From NCBI GenBank assembly GCA_947178105.1, contig CAMWXD010000048.1, forward strand, positions 1 to 33,292: a DNA stretch of 33,292 nucleotides, written 5' to 3'. Of this stretch, positions 1 to 8,010 are shown one piece after another (the stretch's first letter is position 1; every line of letters starts with the position of its first letter). Origin of the DNA: an uncultured Eubacterium sp. GTDB taxonomy: Bacteria > Bacillota > Clostridia > Lachnospirales > Lachnospiraceae. The notes below the pieces were generated by a model. That model saw only the letters and a program-made list of their open reading frames with translations. It was not told where the DNA came from and did not search any database. Both the position numbers and the translations under genes were made by a program.

Positions 1-9
1 GGGGAATAT

Positions 10-180
10 ATGTTTAGCAGTTTTATTTATATTTTATTAGCGATTTTTTTATTACTAACAATTTGTTTTTTTTTCATTACTTTGTCAAAAAAAATCTTAA
101 AATATTGTATACAGCAGAGAAAAGAAAAAAGTTTAAGGCAGAAAGAAATACAAAAAATGAAAATAGAAGATTTGAGATAA
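10..180 (+). CDS. small single-pass membrane protein, hypothetical
   Basis: A 56-residue frame starts at ATG 10 and stops with TAA 178-180. The N-terminal third is a continuous hydrophobic stretch (residues about 4-25, Ile/Leu/Phe-rich), followed by a strongly basic, Lys/Glu/Gln-rich tail that would lie in the cytoplasm. A purine run (GGGGAA, 1-6) sits only three bases upstream. The frame is also open to the window edge, so the real start may lie outside. A hairpin terminator follows directly at 179-210, which supports a real transcription unit. Composition is very AT-rich, like the rest of the first 1.3 kb. I do not recognise a family and propose no function beyond membrane insertion. Confidence 0.45.
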   Translation: MFSSFIYILLAIFLLLTICFFFITLSKKILKYCIQQRKEKSLRQKEIQKMKIEDLR

Positions 181-210
181 AAAGAGAACCATTTCTGGTT
201 CTTCTTTTTA
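179..210 (+). terminator. intrinsic terminator after the small membrane ORF
   Basis: AGAACC (185-190) and GGTTCT (197-202) form a stem with a six-base loop. It is preceded by A-rich and followed by T-rich sequence, so the stem can be extended by A-T pairs and could work in both directions. Confidence 0.6.
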
Positions 211-283
211 TCTATTTATCTATCTATGGAAAAATATTATCTAATGTAACTCAAATCTTATAACATTTAAGGACAACACTATT

Positions 284-323
284 CAAAAATCAGTTACATA
301 GCCCGCTATGCGCCTGATTTTTG
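284..323. repeat. 40-bp nested palindrome
   Basis: CAAAAATCAG (284-293) is perfectly inverted as CTGATTTTTG (314-323). Nested inside is a second perfect palindrome, CATAGC-CC-GCTATG (297-310). No T-run follows on either strand, so a plain terminator is not the obvious reading. A protein-binding site, an element end or a structured RNA are alternatives. From here to about 520 I see no gene I can support. Confidence 0.5.
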
Positions 324-523
324 AGAGGCACTCCCGAAAAAAATCTAGCGTAACTGATTTAAGTTATTTACATATAGTTCCTAAGTTTAATGAAAGCCAT
401 CAATACCTGGATGTTTATGAAAATTTGGAGCCAACGTACACCAGACAGTATGTATGGACAATAAGCCGGTCAACCAATGACCAGCCTATTGCCCGATTTG
501 AATTCATGGAATAAATTATTGTG

Positions 524-1048
524 TCAATTCCAAGTTGTTGTAACTGTACCGCTGCTGCTTATTTTTGTATTTAATAGGCATACAGATGAACCTATGGTGC
601 CGCTTGAAATACCAGGAATATTAACGGTTGCAGTAACGGAAGCGTCTATCTCTGCAGGAGAAGAACTGCTTGAAACCGAACGTGATATCTTTAAACTTGG
701 GTTTGAAAAGGTGCAAAGAGCTCCGAAGTATTCAAAATTTCTTCCATTAGAAATTTTCCATTGTGAGCCGGATTTTGACAAATTAAATTCATAACTCATG
801 CCTATAACACCATAAGATGCATGAGATTTCCAAGAACCAACACTGGCAGTTGTTGTACTACTCCCGCGTGATTGAGGAGCAGGGGTATACGTGGATGTGA
901 TAGCAATAGGAGTTCCGTTTTTATCAGTATAGTTTTCTGTCCATGTGATACAAATATGGTTGAATAAAGAAACGTGTAGGCATTTGATACATTTCTTTTG
1001 ATACTTTAATAAGCAGTTTGGGACATGAGAATATTTTATGAGGCATAT
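524..1048 (-). pseudogene. start-less C-terminal fragment of a Ser/Thr-rich, probably exported protein
   Basis: The minus strand is open from just after a TGA (1049-1051) down to a TGA at 524-526, about 174 codons with no convincing start codon or ribosome binding site. The first in-frame ATG (799) lies mid-domain. Translation gives Trp/Tyr/Ser/Thr/Gly-rich, low-charge sequence (for example ITWTENYTDKNG and SSTTTASVGSWKSHASYG) that looks like an extracellular beta-rich domain. The lack of a start suggests that the 5' part was lost by recombination, consistent with the recombinase remnant nearby. I do not recognise the family. A functional gene with a very unusual start is possible but less likely. 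Confidence 0.4.
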
Positions 1049-1105
1049 TCATAAGGTTGAAATGTAGGCTGGTAATAGCAAAATAAGCTCTTTAAGTTTT
1101 ATAAT

Positions 1106-1324
1106 TTAATAATTACTTGTAAGTTCTACAATAACGCTGTCTTGTTGGTGAATCCAGGCCATAAATTCTTTTGGGTTTGATTCACCTGTGCGAATTAAAT
1201 TTTTTCGTTGCAGAGCTCCTTTTTTGAATATTTCAAATGCGTGCTTCATTTCTTCTAGCCTTTCTTCTGAGAATCCTCCATATTTTTTAAAAATAAGCCT
1301 TTGGGCATTTTCTGTAATAACCAT
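1106..1324 (-). CDS. small hypothetical protein (72 aa)
   Basis: This compact frame starts at ATG 1324, with AGGA about 13 bases upstream and an in-frame TAA directly before the ATG. The product is charged and probably alpha-helical, with a Lys/Glu-rich stretch around residues 17-45, and has no signal peptide or membrane segment. It is not a shadow of another gene: the opposite strand here has no supported reading frame. It ends against the degraded region and points away from the recombinase remnant. I do not recognise a family, and the ribosome binding site is weak, so it could be a relic. Confidence 0.35.
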   Translation of the reverse strand: MVITENAQRLIFKKYGGFSEERLEEMKHAFEIFKKGALQRKNLIRTGESNPKEFMAWIHQQDSVIVELTSNY

Positions 1325-1330
1325 TTATAA

Positions 1331-2079
1331 GTTTATCCTGGCCCGAAAGAGGAGATCATTGATGAATATGGCTATATGTGCAACAATTATAAGACTTTTG
1401 GGAAATCTGTAGACACAAGCCACTGGATTGAGGCAAGGCAACTCTATGAATGTGTATTAGGCGACATCAGGAAACATGCGGCAGAAGCGCTTGCAGATAA
1501 TGACGAACTGTGCAGGAAACTGGCGGGGCAGATAGGAACTGACAAGGCAAAACAGGTAAAGACACTGGAAAAGGAGCTGCGGGCGAAAAAAACAAGGCTT
1601 TCAGAAGTAGACAATCTGTTCCAGTCTCTTTATGAAGATAAGCTGAATGGGAAGATTTCTGAACACAATTACCAGATGATGAGCGGCGGTATGAGGAAGA
1701 ACAGGTTTCATTGGAACAGGCAATCAGTGAGATGGAAAAGCAGCGCGAGGAAAGCGGCAGGGAAAAGAACAATATCGAGCAGTTTACCAGGATGATCAAA
1801 GATTATGCGGAAATTGAGGAACTGTCTGCCGCACTGCTGAACACACTGATTGAAAAAGTTGCGGTCGGCGAATCGAAAGAAGTTGACGGAGAGCGCATAC
1901 AGGAAGTAAAGATTTATTATAAGTTCATAGGGAACATAAGTTGGGAAGGACATATTTTGTCGGTAAAACGGGGCATTCCCGTATGTGCGGCTGAGTATGT
2001 CCTTCTGATATTGAGCAAGAAGTTTTATGAAATCAGTTATGGTGTGGAGACACGGTTTTTAGTAATGAAACAGCGTTGA
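1331..2079 (+). pseudogene. C-terminal remnant of a large serine recombinase, frameshifted
   Basis: Two overlapping frames reconstruct the C-terminal half of a TndX/TnpX-type large serine recombinase. First frame: a YMCNNY...DTSHWIEARQLYECVLGDIRKHA stretch typical of the end of the zinc-ribbon region, then a coiled coil ending at ISEHNYQMMSGG near 1688. Second frame (about 1688-2079): RYEEEQVSLEQAISEMEKQ, then IEELSAALLNTLIEKVAVGE and a VKIYYKFIG ending, characteristic of the DUF4368-type tail. The break is explained by loss of one base in the GGCGG run at 1685-1689. The catalytic N-terminal domain is absent; the frame opens only after a TAA at 1328-1330. This is a scar of an integrative element, not an active enzyme. 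Confidence 0.8.
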
Positions 2080-2150
2080 AACAACATTTTTCAATTTTTA
2101 AGAGGCTATGATAATAAATACAGGAGACATTTAGAAAGCGACACCGCATA

Positions 2151-2195
2151 AAAGGGAGCCCGGACAAATGACAATGTGCCCGGAACTTCCTTTTT
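2151..2195 (-). terminator. probable terminator of ddh
   Basis: On the minus strand, a GC-rich arm containing CCGGGCACA pairs imperfectly with TGTCCGG. Outer AAGG/CCTT pairs extend the stem, and TTTT follows. It lies just past the ddh stop codon. The remaining bases between the recombinase remnant and ddh show nothing else. Confidence 0.45.
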
Positions 2196-2206
2196 CGTGC
2201 TGCGTA

Positions 2207-3190
2207 TCACAGCATATGGCTGCGCAGCTCTTCCCCGCTCTGGCGGCACAGGTAAACAGGAGCGACGTCGAGGACGGTTTTGCAGCCGCTCATGCCTTCT
2301 GCATTCATACGATAAGCGGCTCTTGCATAAGCTGCAAGGACGCTGGCTGTAAATTCAGGATTAGAGTCCAGCTTTAAGCTGTATTCGATAATATGCCTGT
2401 TTTCGCCTTCCCAGCCTGACCTGCCGCTGCGGATCACAAAGCCGCCATGCGGAATGCCGCTGTGGTTTGCATCCAGCTCCTCCTGGGAGATAAAATGGAC
2501 GGTCGTATCATAGTCGGCGAAATAGTTTGGCATTTCTTTGATTTCTTTTTCGATGCGGGAAAGGTCAGCGCCTTCTTTGGCGACTACAAAGCATTCCCTT
2601 GTGTGCTTTTCACGAGTCGATAATTCCAGTGCCTCACCGTTTCGAACGGCTTCTAAAGCTGCCGGTAGCGGGATGGTGTACTGTCTGGCATCGGCAACGC
2701 CGTTAATGCGGCGGATCGCGTCTGAATGTCCCTGGCTGACGCCCTTTCCCCAGAACGTGTAATCTTTGCCGTCCGGCAGGATAGCGTTGGCATACACGCG
2801 GTTTAAGGAGAACATACCAGGATCCCAGCCAACGGAGATCATGCCGATTTTACCGGATGCTTTCGCCTGCTTGTCCACATTTTCAAAGTGCTGCGGGATG
2901 TTTGCGTGGGTATCAAAGCTGTCGACCACATTAAAATATTTGACATATTCCGGCGTCTGCACCGGCAGGTCAGTAGCGCTCCCGCCGCAGATAATCAGTA
3001 CGTCGATCTTATCCTTGTATGCCGCAGCGTCTGCAACAGGGCATACAGGGACATGTTCCGTCAGGATATGCACGCTCTGCGGGTCTCTGCGGGTAAATAC
3101 AGCGGCTAACTCCATATCTTCATTTTGCTTTACGGCACATTCTACGCCGTGTCCAAGGTTTCCATAACCTAAAATTCCAATGCGTATCAT
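2207..3190 (-). CDS. ddh: meso-diaminopimelate D-dehydrogenase
   Basis: This enzyme makes meso-diaminopimelate in one NADPH-dependent reductive amination of L-2-amino-6-oxopimelate, the short route to lysine and peptidoglycan DAP. The 327-residue length is normal. The Rossmann nucleotide motif is at the N-terminus (IRIGILGYGNLGHGVE, G-x-G-x-x-G). The DAP dehydrogenase signatures follow: CGGSATDLP near residue 70, VDSFDTHANIP near 92, SVGWDPGMFSLNR near 120, and WGKGVSQGHSDA near 148. The start at 3190 has AAGGAAG eight bases upstream. The gene reads toward the recombinase scar and ends at a probable terminator. A dapB lies at the other end of the window but in foreign-looking DNA, so the two are probably not a unit. 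Confidence 0.95.
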   Translation of the reverse strand: MIRIGILGYGNLGHGVECAVKQNEDMELAAVFTRRDPQSVHILTEHVPVCPVADAAAYKDKIDVLIICGGSATDLPVQTPEYVKYFNVVDSFDTHANIPQHFENVDKQAKASGKIGMISVGWDPGMFSLNRVYANAILPDGKDYTFWGKGVSQGHSDAIRRINGVADARQYTIPLPAALEAVRNGEALELSTREKHTRECFVVAKEGADLSRIEKEIKEMPNYFADYDTTVHFISQEELDANHSGIPHGGFVIRSGRSGWEGENRHIIEYSLKLDSNPEFTASVLAAYARAAYRMNAEGMSGCKTVLDVAPVYLCRQSGEELRSHML

Positions 3191-3224
3191 AAATACTTCC
3201 TTTCTGAGAAAATAAAAATTCGTC

Positions 3225-3253
3225 TTGAAAAATAAAAAAACATCGGTTATAAT
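3225..3253 (+). promoter_or_regulatory. promoter of candidate antitoxin RNA
   Basis: TTGAAA (3225-3230), a 17-base spacer and TATAAT (3248-3253) form a near-consensus sigma-A promoter on plus. It points away from ddh into a region with no plus-strand ORF. Transcription should start near 3260. Confidence 0.7.
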
Positions 3254-3259
3254 CAGTGC

Positions 3260-3363
3260 AGAGGTAATGGAGATATTGCTGAATCCCCATTACCCAAGAC
3301 GGAAACTTATATAACTAAAGCATATAAGCTATCCACTATTTGCCGTAGAGGATAGCTTATTTC
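3260..3363 (+). ncRNA. candidate type I antitoxin RNA, antisense to the toxin 3' end
   Basis: The promoter at 3225-3253 would make a short RNA. It begins with a hairpin (GGTAATGG 3263-3270 pairing with CCATTACC 3287-3294) and ends at an 11-bp perfect stem (ATAAGCTATCC 3324-3334 with GGATAGCTTAT 3350-3360) followed by a modest T-rich tail. No ORF with a ribosome binding site lies in it. Its 3' end converges on the stop codon of the toxin-like ORF on minus, the txpA/RatA geometry. Size and function are inferred. Read-through past 3360 would extend the antisense overlap into the toxin coding region. Confidence 0.5.
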
Positions 3364-3367
3364 CTGT

Positions 3368-3451
3368 CTATTTCCGGTTGCTGTGATTGTCTATGTATGT
3401 CAATGCTGTGAATATGACTAACAGCAATGTTAGAATTTCTAATGTATCCAT
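3368..3451 (-). CDS. TxpA/Hol_Tox-like small membrane toxin (27 aa)
   Basis: An ATG at 3451 preceded by GGAAAGGAGG (about 3456-3466) opens a 27-codon frame ending in TAG (3368-3370). The product has a short acidic start (MDTLEI), one hydrophobic helix (residues about 4-18) and the end LTYIDNHSNRK. This is the layout of the Hol_Tox/TxpA family of type I toxins, which typically end LTYID plus a basic tail. Such peptides insert in the membrane when overproduced and are silenced by a convergent antisense RNA, for which a candidate lies at 3260-3363. It has its own extended -10 promoter and a structured leader. Family assignment is from pattern alone; toxicity is inferred. Confidence 0.7.
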   Translation of the reverse strand: MDTLEILTLLLVIFTALTYIDNHSNRK

Positions 3452-3521
3452 AGAATCCTCCTTTCCGTTTCCGAAAAGGGCAACCGGGGACTATCCCCAT
3501 ACTGTCTACACTGACTGCCCT

Positions 3522-3530
3522 ATTATAACA
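3522..3530 (-). promoter_or_regulatory. extended -10 promoter of the toxin-like gene
   Basis: Read on minus, TG-T-TATAAT is an extended -10 (TATAAT complementary to 3522-3527), with a poor -35 (TAGCAA at 17 bases). The resulting leader of about 65 nt contains GGGGATAGTCCCC (complement of 3487-3499), framed by GGGCA/TGCCC, a stable hairpin upstream of the ribosome binding site. Confidence 0.5.
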
Positions 3531-3575
3531 TAGGATTACAAAGATTGCTATGAGAATTTTCGTGATTTTCGGGTT

Positions 3576-4484
3576 TTACAGGCTGGTATATTTCCGGCAG
3601 ATTTCTTCTGCAAATGCCAGTACTTCCATGCGAAGCTCCTTTGGCTCCAGCAGTTCTGCGCCGCCTCCAAAAGATGCAATCCAGCTAACAATCATTGACG
3701 GTTCGGTAAAACCGGCAGAAAACAGCAGGTTTTTGTCCGGCTGTTCAGTAAAGCAGCCAGTGCCGTATTCTTCGATCAGGCGCCATTTGAACCTTGGGTG
3801 GATCAGGGCTTTGACTGTATAGTTGTGCGGAAATACCTGCGTTGATGACAGGTCAGGGAGCGGCGCCGGGCGTTTTTGATAGACAGTGCCTGTATGCAGC
3901 CCGTTCATACGATTCAGCTTAAACAGGCGGAAATCCTGCCGTACCGTGCAATAGCCCCACACATACCAGCTTGCCCATTGGAAGATCAGGTGATATGGTT
4001 CTATGACGCGTTCAGATTCGCCTTTTGGGGCGTAATAGGTAAACGAAATCTGACGGCTTGCCAGGATTGCGCTATGGATCTGCTCGATTTTCGGAGCGAG
4101 GGTAGCCTTGTACCAGGACGAAAGATCGATCAGGATATGCTGGTCTGCGGACAGAAGGCTGGATGCGCCAGCAGACAGCTTTTCCATCAACTGTGCATAG
4201 CGGTTTGTGCCGCTGACGCTGTCAAGGCTCCTAAGCCCTGCAAGAATCGCCTGCATATCCGAGGTGCTTAACAGGGTGCGGTCGATCTTATAGCCTTCCA
4301 TAATGGAAATGCCGCCATGGACGCCTGGGCTTGTGACCAAAGGGATCCCGGCAAGGCACAGGGCTTCGATATCCCGGCTGATCGTGCGGCGGGATACTTC
4401 AAATTTTTCTGCAAGATAGGGTGCGGTTACTTTTTGCTGTTGTAAAAGGATGGATAAAATGCCAATCATTCGTTCCAGTTTCAT
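3576..4484 (-). CDS. HTH/WYL-domain transcriptional regulator (YafY/DeoR-type)
   Basis: The 302-residue protein begins with a winged helix-turn-helix (MKLERMIGILSILLQQQKVTAPYLAEKFEVSRRTISRDIEAL; recognition helix near residues 30-45). The middle carries a WYL domain (SFTYYAPKGESERVIEPYHLIFQWASWYVWGYC, about residues 145-185, followed by FRLFKLNRM). The C-terminal part matches the WCX extension. Family members bind DNA and usually sense a nucleotide or small ligand through the WYL fold. GGAGA lies 11 bases before the ATG. The gene is divergent from carB, with 182 bases between the starts, and its target cannot be read from the sequence. The plus-strand frames across it are shadows. Confidence 0.85.
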   Translation of the reverse strand: MKLERMIGILSILLQQQKVTAPYLAEKFEVSRRTISRDIEALCLAGIPLVTSPGVHGGISIMEGYKIDRTLLSTSDMQAILAGLRSLDSVSGTNRYAQLMEKLSAGASSLLSADQHILIDLSSWYKATLAPKIEQIHSAILASRQISFTYYAPKGESERVIEPYHLIFQWASWYVWGYCTVRQDFRLFKLNRMNGLHTGTVYQKRPAPLPDLSSTQVFPHNYTVKALIHPRFKWRLIEEYGTGCFTEQPDKNLLFSAGFTEPSMIVSWIASFGGGAELLEPKELRMEVLAFAEEICRKYTSL

Positions 4485-4666
4485 TTGTATTGCGTTCTCC
4501 AGGTATGCTTTTTCTTCTTAAGTATATTAGAAAGCGGCGGTTGTTTCAAGGAGAAAAACCATTCAGGAGAAAAACAGCTTGCCAGCCGCGCCATTTTCCA
4601 GTAAAATGATTTATCAGAAAAAAGGAAACCCACAAAAAAGGAAATCCACCAACAGGAGGAAGCAGA

Positions 4667-7600
4667 ATGTCTCAGAGAAAAGATATCCATAAAGTACTGA
4701 TTATCGGTTCCGGCCCTATCGTTATCGGGCAGGCGTGTGAGTTTGATTATTCCGGCACACAGGCGTGCAAGGCGCTAAAGAGCCTGGGCTATGAGATCGT
4801 GCTGGTCAATTCCAATCCGGCAACGATTATGACAGACCCGGAAACTGCGGATGTGACTTACATCGAGCCGTTAAATGCACAGCGCATCGAGCAGATCATC
4901 GCAAAAGAAAGGCCGGATGCGCTGCTGCCGAACCTGGGCGGGCAGTCGGGGCTAAATCTGTGCGCAGAGCTTGCAAAAAACGGAGTGCTGGAAAAGTACA
5001 GCGTACAGGTGATCGGCGTGCAGGTCGACGCGATTGAGCGCGGGGAAGACCGCATTGCGTTCAAAAAGACGATGGACAGCCTTGGCATCGAAATGGCGCG
5101 CAGTGAGGTTGCCTATTCCGTAGAAGAGGCTATGGAGATCGCTGACACGCTCGGCTATCCGGTCGTGCTGCGCCCTGCGTATACGATGGGCGGCGCCGGC
5201 GGCGGGCTTGTATACAATGTAGAGGAATTAAAAACGGTCTGTGCGAGGGGCTTACAGGCAAGCCTTGTAGGGCAGGTGCTTGTGGAAGAGTCCATTTTAG
5301 GATGGGAAGAGCTGGAGCTGGAGGTCGTGCGCGATGCGGCGGGCAATATGATTACCGTCTGCTTTATCGAAAATATCGACCCGCTTGGCGTGCATACCGG
5401 GGATTCGTTCTGCTCGGCGCCGATGCTGACGATCTCTGAAAAAGTGCAGAAGCGTTTGCAGGAAAAGTCCTATAAAATCGTAGAGTCGATCCAGGTGATT
5501 GGCGGCACGAACGTACAGTGGGCGCATGATCCAAAGACGGACAGGGATATCGTGATAGAGATTAATCCAAGGACGTCCAGGTCTTCGGCACTTGCCTCCA
5601 AGGCGACAGGCTTTCCGATTGCGCTCGTATCCGCAATGCTTGCAACCGGACTGACGCTGCCTGAGATCCCATGCGGCAAATACGGCACGTTAGACCGGTA
5701 TGTGCCGGACGGGGATTATGTTGTAATTAAATTTGCACGCTGGGCGTTTGAAAAGTTCAAGGGCGTAGAGGACAAGCTGGGCACACAGATGCGCGCGGTG
5801 GGCGAGGTTATGAGCATCGGCAAAAACTTTAAAGAAGCCTTCCAAAAAGCAATCCGAAGCCTGGAAAACGGGCGCTATGGGCTGGGCAATGCAAAGGATT
5901 TTGGCCAGAAGACGAAGAAGGAGCTGCTAAAGATGCTGATTACCCCGTCCAGTGAACGGTATTTTATCATCTATGAAGCTTTGCGCAAGGGGGCTTCGGC
6001 AGAAGAAATCCATGAGATTACCAAGATCAAGCACTATTTTCTGGAGCAGATGCAGGAGCTTGTAGAGGAAGAAGAGGCGCTTGCGGCAGCAAAAGGCAGG
6101 CTTCCAGAGGACGCAGCGCTTGTTGCGGCAAAAAAGCATGGATTTTCAGATAAATATTTAAGCCAGATCCTGGAAGTGCCGGAAGATGAGGTAAGAAACC
6201 GCCGGATTTTGCTTGGTGTAGAAGAAGCGTGGGAAGGCGTGCATGTGAGCGGGACAAAGGACAGCGCTTATTATTATTCGACGTATAATGCACCGGATAA
6301 AAACCCGGTAACGGAAGGAAAGAAAAAGGTCATGATCCTTGGCGGCGGCCCAAACCGGATCGGGCAGGGGATAGAGTTTGACTATTGCTGCGTACATGCT
6401 TCCCAGGCATTAAAAAAGCTTGGCTTTGAGACCATTATCGTAAACTGCAATCCGGAAACGGTATCGACGGATTACGATACTTCGGACAAGCTGTATTTTG
6501 AACCATTGACACTGGAGGATGTGCTGAGCATTTATAAAAAGGAGCAGCCTGTCGGCGTGATCGCGCAGTTTGGCGGACAGACGCCGCTGAATCTGGCGTC
6601 TGACCTGGAGAAAAATGGAGTAAAGATCCTGGGCACGTCCCCGTCTGTCATTGACCTGGCGGAAGACCGTGACCAGTTCCGCGCTATGATGGAAAAGCTG
6701 GATATTCCGATGCCGGAGTCCGGTATGGCAGTCAATGTAGAAGAAGCGCTGGAAATAGCGGAAGGCATCGGCTATCCGGTTATGGTGCGCCCGTCTTATG
6801 TCCTGGGCGGCAGGGGAATGGAGATCGTATATAACGCCAAGAGCATGGAAGGCTATATGAATGCGGCTGTCGGGGTCACGCCTGACCGTCCGATCCTGAT
6901 TGACCGCTTCCTTGGCCATGCGACAGAGTGCGAGGCGGACGCGGTCAGCGACGGGAACCACGCGTTTGTGCCGGCTGTGATGGAGCATATCGAGCTTGCC
7001 GGCGTCCACTCAGGAGATTCTGCATGTATCATTCCTTCCAAGCATATTTCAGAAGAGAATCTGGAGACGATCAAGGATTATACGAGAAAAATTGCAGAAG
7101 AAATGCATGTCAAAGGGCTGATGAACATGCAGTATGCGATTGAAAAAGGAAAAGTGTACGTACTGGAAGCCAATCCAAGGGCATCCCGTACCGTGCCGCT
7201 TGTATCTAAAGTATGCAATATCCGCATGGTGCCGCTTGCGATCGAGATTATTACGGCGGAGCTTACAGGCAAGCCGTCGCCTGTCCCGGATTTAAAAGAA
7301 CAACAGATCCCGTATTATGGGGTAAAGGAAGCAGTTTTTCCATTTAATATGTTCCAGGAGGTAGATCCGGTATTAGGGCCGGAAATGCGTTCGACCGGAG
7401 AAGTACTTGGGCTCTCGGCGTCTTATGGGGAAGCGTTTTACAAGGCGCAGGAGGCGACGCAGATGAAGCTGCCGTTAGAAGGGACAGTGCTGATTTCCGT
7501 CAGTGACCGGGATAAGCCGGAAGTCGTGGAAGTGGCAAGGGAATTTGTGAAAGCAGGATTTCAGATTATTGCGTCTCAAAATACGTGCAGGCTGATCCGG

Positions 7601-7897
7601 GAGTCTGGTATAGAAGCGCAGATGGTGTACAAGCTGCATGAGGGAAGGCCGGATATGCGCGACCTTATTACAAACGGCAAGATCGACCTGATTATTAACA
7701 CGCCTGTCGGAGAGGAACGCCATATGGACGACAGCTATCTGCGCAAGGCGGCGATAAAAAAGAAGGTGCCTTATATGACGACGATGGCGGCGGCAAAAGC
7801 GACAGTCAGCGGAATCCTTTCCCTGAAAAAACATGGAAGCAGCCAGGTGCGTTCGCTCCAGGAGCTGCATGGGGACGTACAGGGCGTTGAAAAGTAG
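4667..7897 (+). CDS. carB: carbamoyl-phosphate synthase large subunit
   Basis: CarB joins bicarbonate, ammonia from the CarA glutaminase and two ATP to make carbamoyl phosphate for pyrimidines and arginine. At 1076 residues it is full length. The first ATP-grasp half opens with KVLIIGSGPIVIGQACEFDYSG and contains RPAYTMGGAGGG (near 167). An oligomerisation domain follows (about 400-550). The second half repeats the pattern with MILGGGPNRIGQGIEFDYCC and RPSYVLGGRGME (near 707). The C-terminal allosteric MGS-like domain covers about 935-1076 (LISVSDRDKPEVVEVAREF). AGGAGG sits eight bases before the ATG. There is no carA within the window on either side, although the two are usually adjacent, so the small subunit must be elsewhere. 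Confidence 0.97.
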   Translation: MSQRKDIHKVLIIGSGPIVIGQACEFDYSGTQACKALKSLGYEIVLVNSNPATIMTDPETADVTYIEPLNAQRIEQIIAKERPDALLPNLGGQSGLNLCAELAKNGVLEKYSVQVIGVQVDAIERGEDRIAFKKTMDSLGIEMARSEVAYSVEEAMEIADTLGYPVVLRPAYTMGGAGGGLVYNVEELKTVCARGLQASLVGQVLVEESILGWEELELEVVRDAAGNMITVCFIENIDPLGVHTGDSFCSAPMLTISEKVQKRLQEKSYKIVESIQVIGGTNVQWAHDPKTDRDIVIEINPRTSRSSALASKATGFPIALVSAMLATGLTLPEIPCGKYGTLDRYVPDGDYVVIKFARWAFEKFKGVEDKLGTQMRAVGEVMSIGKNFKEAFQKAIRSLENGRYGLGNAKDFGQKTKKELLKMLITPSSERYFIIYEALRKGASAEEIHEITKIKHYFLEQMQELVEEEEALAAAKGRLPEDAALVAAKKHGFSDKYLSQILEVPEDEVRNRRILLGVEEAWEGVHVSGTKDSAYYYSTYNAPDKNPVTEGKKKVMILGGGPNRIGQGIEFDYCCVHASQALKKLGFETIIVNCNPETVSTDYDTSDKLYFEPLTLEDVLSIYKKEQPVGVIAQFGGQTPLNLASDLEKNGVKILGTSPSVIDLAEDRDQFRAMMEKLDIPMPESGMAVNVEEALEIAEGIGYPVMVRPSYVLGGRGMEIVYNAKSMEGYMNAAVGVTPDRPILIDRFLGHATECEADAVSDGNHAFVPAVMEHIELAGVHSGDSACIIPSKHISEENLETIKDYTRKIAEEMHVKGLMNMQYAIEKGKVYVLEANPRASRTVPLVSKVCNIRMVPLAIEIITAELTGKPSPVPDLKEQQIPYYGVKEAVFPFNMFQEVDPVLGPEMRSTGEVLGLSASYGEAFYKAQEATQMKLPLEGTVLISVSDRDKPEVVEVAREFVKAGFQIIASQNTCRLIRESGIEAQMVYKLHEGRPDMRDLITNGKIDLIINTPVGEERHMDDSYLRKAAIKKKVPYMTTMAAAKATVSGILSLKKHGSSQVRSLQELHGDVQGVEK

Positions 7898-7916
7898 TTT
7901 CATCCGGGATTGAATA

Positions 7917-7945
7917 TTGCATCTTGCAGAAAAATAGATTATAAT
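7917..7945 (+). promoter_or_regulatory. promoter upstream of the GGDEF gene
   Basis: TTGCAT (7917-7922), a 17-base spacer and TATAAT (7940-7945) lie just past the carB stop. Transcription would start near 7952, before the hairpin at 7970-8010, which would therefore be inside this transcript's leader. Confidence 0.6.
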
Positions 7946-7969
7946 ACTGTCAGGTAGCAGGTCATTCAA

Positions 7970-8010
7970 ATCAAAAGCGGGCCTGCCGAATTGTCAGACC
8001 CGCTTTTGAT
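7970..8010 (+). terminator. perfect 12-bp hairpin: carB terminator or leader attenuator
   Basis: ATCAAAAGCGGG (7970-7981) is exactly inverted at 7999-8010, with the CGCTTTT arm supplying the T tract. It can terminate carB. Because a promoter lies upstream at 7917-7945, it could also attenuate the GGDEF mRNA. GCAGG (7957-7961) can pair with CCTGC (7982-7986), offering a weak competing fold. Confidence 0.65.

Noticed and set aside
308..514. 68-codon plus-strand ORF
   Set aside because: No ribosome binding site; its start lies in the nested palindrome; no recognisable domain. It may be chance in AT-rich DNA.
6410..7009. 199-codon minus-strand ORF inside carB
   Set aside because: It is the antisense shadow of the second carB ATP-grasp half, with no start signals and His/Arg-rich noise composition.
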